Source of the DNA: Flavimaribacter sp039888615
GTDB taxonomy: Bacteria > Pseudomonadota > Alphaproteobacteria > Rhizobiales > Rhizobiaceae
DNA: 64,000 nucleotides
Direction: 5' to 3' (one strand)
Assembly (NCBI GenBank): GCA_039888615.1
Contig: JBDQQS010000022.1
Shown: positions 45,677 through 54,217 of the stretch, one piece after another
Layout: every line of letters begins with the position of its first letter
Position numbering within the stretch: the stretch's first letter is position 1
The notes under the pieces: generated by a model
What the model was told of the DNA's origin: nothing
The model's input: only the letters and a program-made list of their open reading frames with translations
The model's database searches: none
Translations under genes and position numbers: made by a program

Positions 45677-46558
45677 ATGAAACACCCTGTCTTCAAGCTC
45701 AACAACGGCGTCGATCTACCTGCTATCGGCCTCGGCGTCTTCCAGTCCGGAGAAGACGGGACAGTCGAGGCGGTTAAAGCCGCGCTTTCCGTCGGCTATC
45801 GCATGATCGATACGGCGGCGGCATATGGCAACGAGGCCTATGTCGGCCAGGGCCTGCGTGAAAGCGGCGTCCCGCGGGAAGAGGTTGTCATTCAAACGAA
45901 GCTCTGGATGAGCGACTACGGCTTCGACAAAGCGCTGCACGGCTTCGACCGGTCCATGAACAAGCTTGGCCTCGAGACCCTGGACGTCTATCTGCTGCAC
46001 TGGCCGCAGCCGAAACTGTTCGACCTGACGATCGAGAGCTGGAAGGCCTTGTCGCGCCTTCTCGAAGAGGGGCGTACACGCGCCATCGGCGTTTGCAACG
46101 CCTCTGTGGTCCAGATGAGAAAGCTGACGGAAGCGACCGGAGTAAAGCCGGTCCTGAACCAGATCGAGATGCATCCGTATTTCTCACAGGCCGCATTGCG
46201 CGAAGCGATCCTCGAGATGGGCGTCGTCCCGCAAGCCTGGTCGCCGATCGGGGGCGTCAGCAGCTATTCGGGCGACGGCTCGCTCATTCCGCTGGAGGAC
46301 GAAGTTCTGATCAGGCTTTCCGGCAAATACGACAAGACCCCGGCCCAGATCATTCTGCGCTGGCATCTGCAGAACGGCGTTTCCATCATTCCCAAATCAG
46401 TGAACCCCGGACGCATTCGCGAGAACGCCGACATATTCGATTTTGAACTCGAAGCCGGCGACATCGCCGCAATGGACGCGCTCGACCGCGGTCAAAGGGC
46501 CGGCGCCGATCCGGAAGTCGCTTCCATGCAATATTTCGGCCGCGTCATCGAGGACTGA
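45677..46558 (+). CDS. Aldo/keto reductase
   Basis: A 293-residue NADPH-dependent oxidoreductase of the 2,5-diketo-D-gluconate-reductase-like AKR group. The catalytic tetrad is visible: Asp in RMIDTAAAYGNE, the Tyr in the same motif, Lys in VIQTKLW and His in YLLHWPQP. The cofactor 2'-phosphate region is IIPKSVNPGRIREN near residues 240-255. GGAGG seven bases before 45677 fixes the start; the frame stays open upstream but without a site. Size is normal for the family. It may reduce methylglyoxal or other aldehydes, consistent with the neighbouring glutathione S-transferase. Confidence 0.9.
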   Translation: MKHPVFKLNNGVDLPAIGLGVFQSGEDGTVEAVKAALSVGYRMIDTAAAYGNEAYVGQGLRESGVPREEVVIQTKLWMSDYGFDKALHGFDRSMNKLGLETLDVYLLHWPQPKLFDLTIESWKALSRLLEEGRTRAIGVCNASVVQMRKLTEATGVKPVLNQIEMHPYFSQAALREAILEMGVVPQAWSPIGGVSSYSGDGSLIPLEDEVLIRLSGKYDKTPAQIILRWHLQNGVSIIPKSVNPGRIRENADIFDFELEAGDIAAMDALDRGQRAGADPEVASMQYFGRVIED

Positions 46559-46596
46559 AAAGGCGAGGCAAACGCATCACCCCTACAAAAGGAGTC

Positions 46597-47994
46597 CTAT
46601 GGCGCGCAGTGGCATTGCGCAAAACTCTCCGGATCCAGGTTCGCAATGGCGCAGGCGTAGGCGGGCAGATCCGCTGCCGAGAGCGGTTTGTGGCGCTGGT
46701 TGTAATCCCGCCTGTAGACGTCGCGGACCAAGCCTGGCCGGGCCAGATCTCTCCACAACGTTGCGACCGCTTGCACAGAAAATTCCTTCTGGCCGTATTC
46801 TTCGGAAAATACATATTCCTGCCGCCAGTCGCCAGCTACTGTCGATGACAAAGATCGCAGATTGGAAAGATAGTACGTCGTGTAGTCCAGCGGTTTTCCG
46901 CTCTCGACGTCATAGGTGAACAGCTGGAACCCGGGATTCTGTCCGAAGACCGGGCTGATCGCCGGAACGATCTTGTCAACGGCGACCGACTGCCCGTCTT
47001 TATCCAGAAGCAGTCGGAAATCATCGGAATGGATGTGGCCGGAAAAGTTGATCTCCATCCGTTTGGAATGAGATCGAAGCAGGTCGACAAGATCACCGGC
47101 GATGTCATCCCGCAGGAACGGAACGATGCCGGCGCGGCAGTTCCGGGCCTTCGTCTGAAGCGTCGAATAGGCGTCGATGCCCCACGGAATGTGGTGAACG
47201 ATCCAGACGATGGCGTCTTTGGCTACCTGTTCGGCAAGTTTTGATCGCAACCATTGCAGTTGCAGCCTGGCGGCGTCTCGCCCATCGCCGCCGCATCTGT
47301 TGGCGTATTCGCGAGACCAGAGGATATCGTTGAGGACGATGATCACGCCGTTTTCGACGGTGGGGTGGCGCAACGCATAATAACCGCCCGCCCTGTAGCT
47401 TTCATTGAAATCCGTCGCGACGCGTTCGCTGCCAGCGGCGTTTCGAACGAATGCCGCGGTTTGTGCGAGGAATTCTCCGCCAGGCGCTATTTCATAGTCC
47501 CCGCATTCGGAATCGGTGTTGCCCAATGCAATGATCAAAGGCTTGTCAGGTAGCGCGCTGGCCAGCGACTCAATTACGAACCGGGCGGTGTGCTCGGCAA
47601 AGCGGCGCTGTTCAACAGAGCCAACGGCGACATCAAACGCACTCGCGGCGTCCGTCTCGAAATTATGGGACAGAAGATCGCCGGGATATATGACAAAATC
47701 AACGTCCGCCAACCTCTCGGCGATGGCGCCGAGCGCGGATTGAAGGAGCACAAAATTGGTGTCGCTCCCCCATTGCGAAGCCCGTTCCTCTGGAAACTTC
47801 GAGAATTGCGCGCTCCAGCGGCTGGTCTCGATCGTTCTCAGTTCCCTTGCAAGTTCCGGCGGCTGAAACGGATTGAAGTGAACATCCGACACCACACCGA
47901 AGAAGCCAGACGAATCGGCGGCGCCGGCGGCGACAGGATGCAGGATCAGATAGAGACCGGCCAGCGCCCTTGCAAACGGCCACATTGCCCGCAT
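46597..47994 (-). CDS. Secreted acid-sphingomyelinase-like metallophosphoesterase
   Basis: A 465-residue calcineurin-like phosphoesterase with a signal peptide (residues 1-25, ending in AGAA). Metal-binding motifs are in order: VVSDVHFNPF (near 33), YPGDLLSHN (near 103), ALGNTDSEC (near 157, the GN[HD] motif), WIVHHIPWG (near 265) and SGHIHSDD (near 318). This pattern and Cys-containing C-terminus resemble acid sphingomyelinase/SMPDL proteins. Natural bacterial substrates are uncertain, possibly nucleotides or phospholipid head groups. Its ATG overlaps the stop of the FAH-family gene upstream by one base, so it is translated within that operon despite an apparently unrelated function. Confidence 0.82.
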   Translation of the reverse strand: MRAMWPFARALAGLYLILHPVAAGAADSSGFFGVVSDVHFNPFQPPELARELRTIETSRWSAQFSKFPEERASQWGSDTNFVLLQSALGAIAERLADVDFVIYPGDLLSHNFETDAASAFDVAVGSVEQRRFAEHTARFVIESLASALPDKPLIIALGNTDSECGDYEIAPGGEFLAQTAAFVRNAAGSERVATDFNESYRAGGYYALRHPTVENGVIIVLNDILWSREYANRCGGDGRDAARLQLQWLRSKLAEQVAKDAIVWIVHHIPWGIDAYSTLQTKARNCRAGIVPFLRDDIAGDLVDLLRSHSKRMEINFSGHIHSDDFRLLLDKDGQSVAVDKIVPAISPVFGQNPGFQLFTYDVESGKPLDYTTYYLSNLRSLSSTVAGDWRQEYVFSEEYGQKEFSVQAVATLWRDLARPGLVRDVYRRDYNQRHKPLSAADLPAYACAIANLDPESFAQCHCAP

Positions 47995-48692
47995 TACTCC
48001 GCAGGACCAATCTTGAATTCAATCGGCGCCAGGCCGTCCACGCCGCCCGTCAACACATCTCCAGGCTGTACAGGACCGACGCCGGACGGCGTGCCCGAGT
48101 AGATGAGATCGCCGGGCTGCAGATGATAATATCCGGACAGGTGGCTGACCACTTCCGGAACGCTCCACACGAGATCGGACAGCTTCTGGTCCTGTTTCGT
48201 TTCGCCTCCCACCTTGAGCCAGATCCGTTGAGGACCGATTTCGTCGAATTCGGCGACCCTGGTGATCTCCGAAATGATCGCTGAATTCTCGAACGCCTTG
48301 CCGAAATCCCAGGGACGCCCCTTCACCCGCGCCTGTTGCTGCAGATCGCGCCGGGTCATGTCGACGCCAACCGCATAACCGAAGATCGCGGAGGGCGCAT
48401 CTTCGACGCTCACCCGAAACGCCGGAGCGCCGATGGCGATGACCAACTCGACTTCGTGATGCAGATCTTCTGTTCCGGGCGCATAGGGCGTTTCAGCGCC
48501 GCTGAGAACGATCGCGCTCGCAGGCTTGGTGAAATAGAACGGCGCCTCGCGATCGACTTCATGTCCCATCTCGGCGGCGTGGGCTGCGTAGTTGCGACCG
48601 ACGCAGAAGATGCGGTGAACGGGGAAGCCGGCTGCTTCTCCCTTGACGGGAATGACGGGAGCGGCAGGGATGTCAAACAGCGTTTCGGTCAT
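47994..48692 (-). CDS. Fumarylacetoacetate-hydrolase family protein (fumarylpyruvate-hydrolase-like)
   Basis: A 232-residue member of the FAH family, cleaving or isomerising 2,4-dioxo/2-hydroxy-dienoate acids. The segment VGRNYAAHAAEMGHEVDREAPFYF (in part) is characteristic of short NagK-type fumarylpyruvate hydrolases. Metal ligands are expected in HHEVELVIAIG (Glu pair) and the Asp in VGVDMTRRDLQ. The ATG at 48692 has AGGAAAG upstream; an adjacent GTG at 48695 is also possible. It lies 39 bases after the alpha/beta hydrolase gene and overlaps the phosphoesterase by one base. Context suggests a late step in breakdown of a ring-cleavage product. A larger FAH-family gene sits at 53327-54217. 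Confidence 0.85.
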   Translation of the reverse strand: MTETLFDIPAAPVIPVKGEAAGFPVHRIFCVGRNYAAHAAEMGHEVDREAPFYFTKPASAIVLSGAETPYAPGTEDLHHEVELVIAIGAPAFRVSVEDAPSAIFGYAVGVDMTRRDLQQQARVKGRPWDFGKAFENSAIISEITRVAEFDEIGPQRIWLKVGGETKQDQKLSDLVWSVPEVVSHLSGYYHLQPGDLIYSGTPSGVGPVQPGDVLTGGVDGLAPIEFKIGPAE

Positions 48693-48731
48693 CACAACAT
48701 TCTTTCCTGTTTCGGTTAACCTGATTCGGTT

Positions 48732-49583
48732 CTACGCGTTCGCTATCTCCCTTTTGCGCAAAAGTTCTTCGATCAACAAGGCGTTGACGGTGTCCGGCGA
48801 TTCATATTGCACCCAGTGCCCGGCGTTCGGCACAAGATGAAAGCGGCTCTTCGGGTCGATGGCCAGGAGCGCTTCGCGGCGCTCCTCAAAATAACCTTTC
48901 ACGACCGCGTCTTCCTGCCCCCAGATCGCCGACACGCTGACGGGCCAACGCTCCAGGCAATCCTTCAGCAGCATAGGATCGTTCGCAAGGCCGTGTCGGA
49001 ACCGCGTCGCTTCGGCGTTTTGCGCCTGGATGAGGATCGCCGTTTCGTCAATCGCGTCCGGGCGCGCCAGCATCATTGCCTGAAGATTGTGGCGATGCGC
49101 CGCCATGCGCTCTTCACTATTTTGCGCAAACCGCCAGCTGCGCATTGCATTGCGCCGGCTGTTGACCCGCCCCAGGCCACCAGCGCCGACCATAATCATG
49201 CGTTCGACCTGGTTGCGGCGATGGGCGAGCATATGTCCCGCAACCCAGGCGCCGAAGGAAAAACCGGCGATCGAAAACCGGGGCAAGACCGGAAGTCCAT
49301 CAATATTTTTCGACAGGGTTTCCGCTATCGCCGCAACGGATGTTGCCTCCAGCGGGTCAGAATCCCCGAAGCCGGGCATATCCGGGACGAAAAGCTGAAA
49401 ATGCCGTGAAAGCGGTTCGATATTGCGAAACCAGTGCCGCCAGGAGCCCCATCCTCCGTGGAGCAGGATCAGGGACGGCCCCTCTCCCCAGATACGCCAA
49501 AGCGTCGTTCCTGCTGAATGTTCGAGGCGGCAAACCCGGGCAAGGGATTCCAGATCCTCAATTGTCGTTATGTTACGCTGCAT
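48732..49583 (-). CDS. Alpha/beta hydrolase, meta-cleavage-product-hydrolase-like
   Basis: A 283-residue alpha/beta hydrolase. The oxyanion region LLHGGWGSWRHW (near 41), nucleophile elbow GFSFGAW (Ser near 108), acid GQEDAVV (near 224) and catalytic His in NAGHWVQYE (near 256) complete the triad. The cap region and the NAGHWVQYE ending resemble hydrolases of ring-cleavage products. It is followed after 39 bases by an FAH-family gene, and preceded by the HpaR-type regulator, both on the same strand. A role in an aromatic meta-cleavage route is plausible; an esterase function cannot be excluded. No strong ribosome binding site was seen. Confidence 0.78.
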   Translation of the reverse strand: MQRNITTIEDLESLARVCRLEHSAGTTLWRIWGEGPSLILLHGGWGSWRHWFRNIEPLSRHFQLFVPDMPGFGDSDPLEATSVAAIAETLSKNIDGLPVLPRFSIAGFSFGAWVAGHMLAHRRNQVERMIMVGAGGLGRVNSRRNAMRSWRFAQNSEERMAAHRHNLQAMMLARPDAIDETAILIQAQNAEATRFRHGLANDPMLLKDCLERWPVSVSAIWGQEDAVVKGYFEERREALLAIDPKSRFHLVPNAGHWVQYESPDTVNALLIEELLRKREIANA

Positions 49584-49670
49584 AAAGATGATATCAAGGA
49601 TAGAAACGAACTGACGACCCCCGCCGCCGATTAACAGGGCGCGTCAGTCAACAGGTTGCAAATCGCCTGT

Positions 49671-50231
49671 TCAGGCGATTTTCTTCTTCGGCCGACCCCG
49701 CATATGGGAACGCCCCTCTGAGTGATGCAATTCAGGCGGTGCCGATTCATATTCCGGCACGGGCGGAAGGTTTCGAATGGTCGCCTCCAGTTCGCTCAGC
49801 AAGTCCTGCAACTGCCTTGTCCGCTCCGACCCGAACGCATCGGCTATCTCGCTGTATAACTCCTCCACTTGTGGCGCTGCGCGTTCGATCACATCCAACC
49901 CCATCGGAGTTATGCTGACGATCGACCTGCGCAGGTCGTCCATGTCTTGTGTCTTGGTGATAAGACCGCGATCTTCCAGATCTTTCAGAATCCTCGAAAG
50001 CGAAGGCGGCAGAAGGCATGTCGCCCTCGCCAGAACGGTTACTTCCGTTCGCTCTACCGAGCTAAGCGCGCGCAATACGCGCCATTGTTGCTCCGTTATG
50101 TTGAAAGTCCTTAATGGCGCCCGAAACCGTGCCATCATGCTTTCTCGAGCCCTGAGCAGGGCTAATGGTAGTGAATTCGTGAAACTGCGCAGTCTTACCC
50201 TCGTGCCGCCCATCTTACCGGCCGATGTCAT
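49671..50231 (-). CDS. hpaR: MarR-family regulator, HpaR-type
   Basis: A 186-residue winged-helix regulator. The core NSLPLALLRARESMMARFRAPL (in part) and FNITEQQWRVLRALS match HpaR, the repressor of the homoprotocatechuate meta operon, and distinguish it from generic MarR proteins. The recognition helix region is LLPPSLSRILKDLEDRGLI and the wing follows DDLRRSIVSIT. The start at 50231 has GGGAG five bases upstream. It is divergent from hpaF-hpaE-hpaD, so it probably represses them from the 172-base intergenic region and responds to a homoprotocatechuate-like ligand. A Ser/His/Lys-rich tail of about 30 residues exceeds the usual HpaR length (about 150). Confidence 0.88.
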   Translation of the reverse strand: MTSAGKMGGTRVRLRSFTNSLPLALLRARESMMARFRAPLRTFNITEQQWRVLRALSSVERTEVTVLARATCLLPPSLSRILKDLEDRGLITKTQDMDDLRRSIVSITPMGLDVIERAAPQVEELYSEIADAFGSERTRQLQDLLSELEATIRNLPPVPEYESAPPELHHSEGRSHMRGRPKKKIA

Positions 50232-50248
50232 CTATTCTCCCATCTATG

Positions 50249-50260
50249 TTCATGTATGAA
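50249..50260. promoter_or_regulatory. Candidate HpaR operator TTCATGTATGAA
   Basis: A 12-base sequence with exact five-base arms TTCAT/ATGAA lies 18 bases before the hpaR start, between the divergent genes. Position and symmetry suit a MarR-type dimer site; the intergenic region was not found to contain a second perfect copy. Confidence 0.35.
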
Positions 50261-50403
50261 GCGCCTCGCCGGGCATAGTCGCACAAAAGCACAGGTTGTA
50301 GCAATGCAATTATACACACTAAGGGTGAAAATCGCAGACTGTTGATAAACTGAACGGCCATCCTGTAAGTTCCTGACGGGGGGCGTTCGCAAGGAGGACC
50401 GTA

Positions 50404-50790
50404 TTGCCGCATATCATCATCGAATACTCCGCCAACCTGGCAACAGGGGTGGATATAAACATGCTATGCAAGCATGCGCGCGACGCGGCTCTCGCTACCG
50501 GCCTGTTCGAGACCGGCGCCATCCGTGTAAGGGCGCACGCGTGCGACCATTACGCTATTGCGGACGACCACCCCGATGATGCATTTGTTCATCTTGATAT
50601 CCGGATTGGAAAAGGCCGGACGGAGGAGGACAAGAGAATGTTGGGACAAGCGGTTTTCGACCGCGCAGCGGAGGACCTGGCGCCTCTGCTTGAGACGCCG
50701 CATCTTGCGTTGTCGCTTTACCTGACTGAAGTTTCGCCGGAAGCCAGCTGGAAAAAGAACGCCATCCACCGGCGTTTCAGAAAGAATTGA
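50404..50790 (+). CDS. hpaF: 5-carboxymethyl-2-hydroxymuconate isomerase
   Basis: A 128-residue tautomerase-superfamily enzyme (CHMI). The start is TTG at 50404 with AAGGAGGA upstream, giving Pro as residue 2, the N-terminal catalytic base after Met removal. PHIIIEYSANL and the Arg in GAIRVRAHACDHYAIAD fit HpaF/HpcD, as does the spacing to HLDIRIGKGRTEEDK. It isomerises the 2-hydroxymuconate product of HpaE in homoprotocatechuate degradation. First gene of a rightward operon; hpaE starts ten bases after its stop. Divergent from hpaR. Confidence 0.9.
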   Translation: MPHIIIEYSANLATGVDINMLCKHARDAALATGLFETGAIRVRAHACDHYAIADDHPDDAFVHLDIRIGKGRTEEDKRMLGQAVFDRAAEDLAPLLETPHLALSLYLTEVSPEASWKKNAIHRRFRKN

Positions 50791-50800
50791 TGGAGTCATC

Positions 50801-52318
50801 ATGCCTGCGTTTGAAGACAATCTCGGGAAGGCGGAAACTTACCTCGCCCGTTTTCGCGAGCACGGCGTGCTCAACCACATCGGTGGAGAAGCGGTCCCCG
50901 CTGTCTCCGGCGAGACTTTCCAGTCGATATCACCGGTCGATCTAAAGCCGCTCGCGGCTGTTGCGAAAGGCGGCGCCGAAGACGTCGACAGGGCGGCGAA
51001 GGCCGCAAAGGAAGCCTTTTCGGAATGGCGCGACATGCCGGGCGCAGAAAGAAAGAAGCTGCTTCACAAGATCGCCGACGCCATCGTCTCCCGGGCCGAG
51101 GAAATCTCCTTCGTCGAAAGCGTGGATACCGGCCAGGCGATCCGCTTCATGTCCAAGGCTGCGCTGCGCGGCGCGGAGAACTTTCGCTTTTTCGCCGACC
51201 GCGCGCCCGAAGCGCGCGACGGCAAAGCGCTGCGCAAGGAAGGACAACTTAACATCACATCAAGACGTCCGATCGGACCGGTTGGCGTCATCACGCCGTG
51301 GAACACCCCTTTCATGCTGTCGACCTGGAAGATCGCGCCGGCGCTTGCCGCCGGTTGCACCGTGGTCCACAAGCCGGCGGAATTCTCGCCGCTGACGGCC
51401 CGGCTGCTTGTCGAGATCGCCGAGGAGGCGGGCCTGCCGAAGGGCGTGTGGAATCTGGTCAACGGCATGGGCGAAGACGCCGGCAAGGCTCTGACCGAAC
51501 ATCCTGACATCAAGGCAATCGGCTTCGTCGGCGAAGGCCGCACCGGCTCGATGATCATGGCGCAGGGCGCCGCGACACTGAAGCGCGTCCATTTCGAACT
51601 CGGCGGCAAGAACCCGGTCATCGTCTTTGCCGACAGCGACCTCGAACGCGCCGCGGACGCCGTTGTGTTCATGATCTACTCGCTGAACGGCGAACGCTGC
51701 ACGTCCTCAAGCCGCCTTCTTGTGGAGGACTCCATCTACGACGCATTCTCCGCCAAGGTCGCCGAGCGCGCATCGAAGATCAAGGTCGGGCATCCGCTCG
51801 ACCCGGACACGGTCGTCGGCCCGCTGATCCATCCCGTGCACGAAAAGAAGGTTCTTTCCTATTTCGATATCGCGCGCTCGGAAGGAGCAACTATCGCGGC
51901 AGGTGGGGAGAAAGCCGACGGTCCGGGCGGCGGCTGTTATGTCAAGCCGACCCTTTTCACCGGCGCAACCCATACCATGCGCATTTCCCAGGAGGAGATT
52001 TTCGGTCCGGTGCTGACTGCGATGCCCTTCAGGGACGAAGCGGAAGCGCTGGCGCTCGCCAATGACGTGGAATACGGGCTCACAGCCTATCTTTGGACGT
52101 CGGACCTCACGCGGGCGCTCCGCATGACCGACCGGCTCGAGGCCGGCATGATGTGGGTCAATTCGGAGAATATCCGACATCTGCCGACCCCGTTCGGCGG
52201 CGTCAAGAGTTCCGGCATCGGGCGCGACGGGGGCGACTGGTCGTTCGATTTCTACATGGAAACCGTCAACATGGCCTTCGCGACGGAGGCCCACAAAATC
52301 CCGAAACTGGGGCGATGA
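50801..52318 (+). CDS. hpaE: 5-carboxymethyl-2-hydroxymuconate semialdehyde dehydrogenase
   Basis: A 505-residue NAD-dependent aldehyde dehydrogenase. Catalytic features are the Asn in PWNTPFMLSTWK (near 167), Glu in ELGGKNPVIVF (near 267) and Cys in NGERCTSSSRL (near 301). VHFELGGK and the C-terminal FGGVKSSGIGRDGGDWSFDFYMETVN match the HpaE/HpcC group, and NGERCTSSSR is typical of it. TGGAGT precedes the ATG closely. It oxidises the ring-cleavage semialdehyde formed by HpaD. It sits between hpaF and hpaD with short spacers (10 and 12 bases), so it is cotranscribed with them. Confidence 0.93.
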   Translation: MPAFEDNLGKAETYLARFREHGVLNHIGGEAVPAVSGETFQSISPVDLKPLAAVAKGGAEDVDRAAKAAKEAFSEWRDMPGAERKKLLHKIADAIVSRAEEISFVESVDTGQAIRFMSKAALRGAENFRFFADRAPEARDGKALRKEGQLNITSRRPIGPVGVITPWNTPFMLSTWKIAPALAAGCTVVHKPAEFSPLTARLLVEIAEEAGLPKGVWNLVNGMGEDAGKALTEHPDIKAIGFVGEGRTGSMIMAQGAATLKRVHFELGGKNPVIVFADSDLERAADAVVFMIYSLNGERCTSSSRLLVEDSIYDAFSAKVAERASKIKVGHPLDPDTVVGPLIHPVHEKKVLSYFDIARSEGATIAAGGEKADGPGGGCYVKPTLFTGATHTMRISQEEIFGPVLTAMPFRDEAEALALANDVEYGLTAYLWTSDLTRALRMTDRLEAGMMWVNSENIRHLPTPFGGVKSSGIGRDGGDWSFDFYMETVNMAFATEAHKIPKLGR

Positions 52319-52330
52319 CAGGAGCGAGGC

Positions 52331-53311
52331 ATGCCTGTACCACCATCCAATCTCTATCCGGCGTTCAATATCGTTCGTCTTAGCCATATCGAACTGATCG
52401 TTACCGACCTGGCGCGAAGCCGCGCCTTCTATGTCGACACGCTTGGCATGCAGGTTACCGACGAGAACGACGAGGAGATCTTCCTGCGGGCCATGGAGGA
52501 GCGCGGTCACCATTGCATCATCCTGAAGCAGGGCGACGAACCGGCGGCCAACTTCCTGGGCTTCAAGGTCTATGCCGACGGAGACCTCGACCGCGCCGCG
52601 GAGTTCTTCTCCGGGAAAGGCCTTGCGACGGAATGGGTGCAAAGGGCCTATCAGGGCCGGACGCTGCGAACCCATTGTCCGCAAGGCATACCGCTCGAAT
52701 TCTACGCGAAGATGGATCGTCTTGAACCCATCCACCAGAAGTACGAGCGGTACAGCGGCGTGAAGCCGTTGCGCATCGACCATTTCAACTGCTTCACGCC
52801 GAATGTCGACGAGTCGGTGGCCTTCTACAACGAGATGGGCTTCCGGGTGACGGAATACACTGAAGACGAGATATCGAAGAAGCTGTGGGCGGCCTGGATG
52901 CACCGCAAGGGCAACATCCACGACATGGCGTTCACCAACGGGGTCGGGCCTCGGCTCCATCATCTGGCGTTCTGGGTGCCGACGCCTCTCAACATCATCG
53001 ATCTTCTCGATATCATGTCGACGTCCGGCTATCTCGCCAATATCGAACGCGGACCTGGCCGTCACGGCATATCGAACGCCTTCTTTCTTTATGTGCGCGA
53101 CCCGGATGGCCATCGCGTCGAGCTTTATTGCTCCGATTACCAGACCGTCGATCCCGACCTCGAGCCGATCAAGTGGGATCTCACTGATCCGCAACGGCAA
53201 ACGCTCTGGGGCGCGCCGGCGCCGCGGTCCTGGTTTGAACAGGGAAGTACGTTCGTCGGCAGCGAATTGCAGGAACCGGAATTGAAGGCGCAGCCGATTA
53301 TTGCGCCCTGA
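52331..53311 (+). CDS. hpaD: 3,4-dihydroxyphenylacetate 2,3-dioxygenase (type I extradiol)
   Basis: A 326-residue ring-cleavage dioxygenase of the two-domain vicinal-oxygen-chelate fold. It is closest to the Brevibacterium-type homoprotocatechuate enzyme rather than the unrelated class III HpaD of E. coli. Metal ligands are His151 (RIDHFN), His211 (LHHLAFW) and Glu264 (HRVELYCSD), with spacing as in that enzyme. IERGPGRHGISNAFFLYVRDPDGHR is the family active-site stretch, with a His needed for proton transfer. It cleaves homoprotocatechuate between C2 and C3 to a semialdehyde. It lies between hpaE and an FAH-family gene with 12- and 15-base spacers. Confidence 0.92.
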   Translation: MPVPPSNLYPAFNIVRLSHIELIVTDLARSRAFYVDTLGMQVTDENDEEIFLRAMEERGHHCIILKQGDEPAANFLGFKVYADGDLDRAAEFFSGKGLATEWVQRAYQGRTLRTHCPQGIPLEFYAKMDRLEPIHQKYERYSGVKPLRIDHFNCFTPNVDESVAFYNEMGFRVTEYTEDEISKKLWAAWMHRKGNIHDMAFTNGVGPRLHHLAFWVPTPLNIIDLLDIMSTSGYLANIERGPGRHGISNAFFLYVRDPDGHRVELYCSDYQTVDPDLEPIKWDLTDPQRQTLWGAPAPRSWFEQGSTFVGSELQEPELKAQPIIAP

Positions 53312-53326
53312 GCAGAGCAAGAGTTC

Positions 53327-54217
53327 ATGACACAGACAACACGGTTCGCCGCCTTCCGCGCAGAGGACAGACAAGGATATGGCCTGCTCACCGATCGGGG
53401 CCTGATTGATCTTTCAGCGCGCCATGGCGCAAAGTGGCCAACGCTTCGGGAGATCATTGAAGCCGGGCGGCTCGCGGCGCTGGCTGAGGAATGTGGCGAT
53501 TGGGAGATTGATTTCGCGCCTGGTGAACTTCGTTGGGATATCCCGATCCCCGCGCCGGAAAAGATAATCTGCGTCGGCGTGAACTACCCGGACCGCAACG
53601 AAGAGTACAAGGACGGACAGGCGGCGCAGAGCAACCCGTCCCTTTTTGTCCGGTTTCCCCGGTCCTTCGTCGGACACGAGGCGCCGATCATCCGTCCTTC
53701 CGTCTCCAACAAGTTCGACTACGAGGGCGAAATCGCCTTCGTCATCGGCAAGCCTGGAAGACATATCGCCGAGGCGGATGCGCTGGACCACATCGCGGCG
53801 CTGACCCTGTGCAATGAAGGAAGCGTGCGCGACTGGATCCGGCACGCGAAATTCAACGTGACCCAGGGCAAGAATTTCGACTCCAGCGGTTCCATCGGCC
53901 CATGGCTGGTTCCGTTCACGGACGAAAACCAGGTCGCCGATGTCAGACTGACGACCCATGTGAACGGAGAACTGCGCCAGGACGACCGGACGAGCCGGAT
54001 GATCTTCGGATTCCGCAAGCTGATCAACTATATCTCGACCTTCACCACGCTCGTTCCTGGCGACATCATTGTGTCAGGCACGCCGACGGGCGCCGGCGCG
54101 CGGCACGATCCGCAGCTCTGGCTTGTGCCCGGCGACGAGGTCGTGGTCGAGGCGGAAGGCATCGGCCTGCTGCGCAATACAGTTGCACAGGAAGATCCCG
54201 CCGGAATCCGGTCATGA
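53327..54217 (+). CDS. FAH-family hydrolase/isomerase (HpaG-like step)
   Basis: A 296-residue fumarylacetoacetate-hydrolase family enzyme with the N-terminal extension found in 2-hydroxyhepta-2,4-diene-1,7-dioate isomerases and ureidoglycolate-lyase-like proteins. Catalytic-region blocks are IICVGVNYPDRNEEY, DYEGEIAFVIGKPG (metal Glu pair), TQGKNFDSSGSIGPWLV and IIVSGTPTGAGA. In a homoprotocatechuate operon the likely role is HpaG, decarboxylation and isomerisation after HpaF. The single domain differs from the fused two-domain HpaG of E. coli; a bifunctional role with the second FAH gene at 47994 is possible. The stop overlaps the acyl-CoA dehydrogenase start by four bases. Confidence 0.85.
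   Translation: MTQTTRFAAFRAEDRQGYGLLTDRGLIDLSARHGAKWPTLREIIEAGRLAALAEECGDWEIDFAPGELRWDIPIPAPEKIICVGVNYPDRNEEYKDGQAAQSNPSLFVRFPRSFVGHEAPIIRPSVSNKFDYEGEIAFVIGKPGRHIAEADALDHIAALTLCNEGSVRDWIRHAKFNVTQGKNFDSSGSIGPWLVPFTDENQVADVRLTTHVNGELRQDDRTSRMIFGFRKLINYISTFTTLVPGDIIVSGTPTGAGARHDPQLWLVPGDEVVVEAEGIGLLRNTVAQEDPAGIRS

Noticed and set aside
51707..53374. Leftward 555-codon frame across hpaE and hpaD
   Set aside because: Antisense shadow of two clearly identified genes; translated sequence has no family features.
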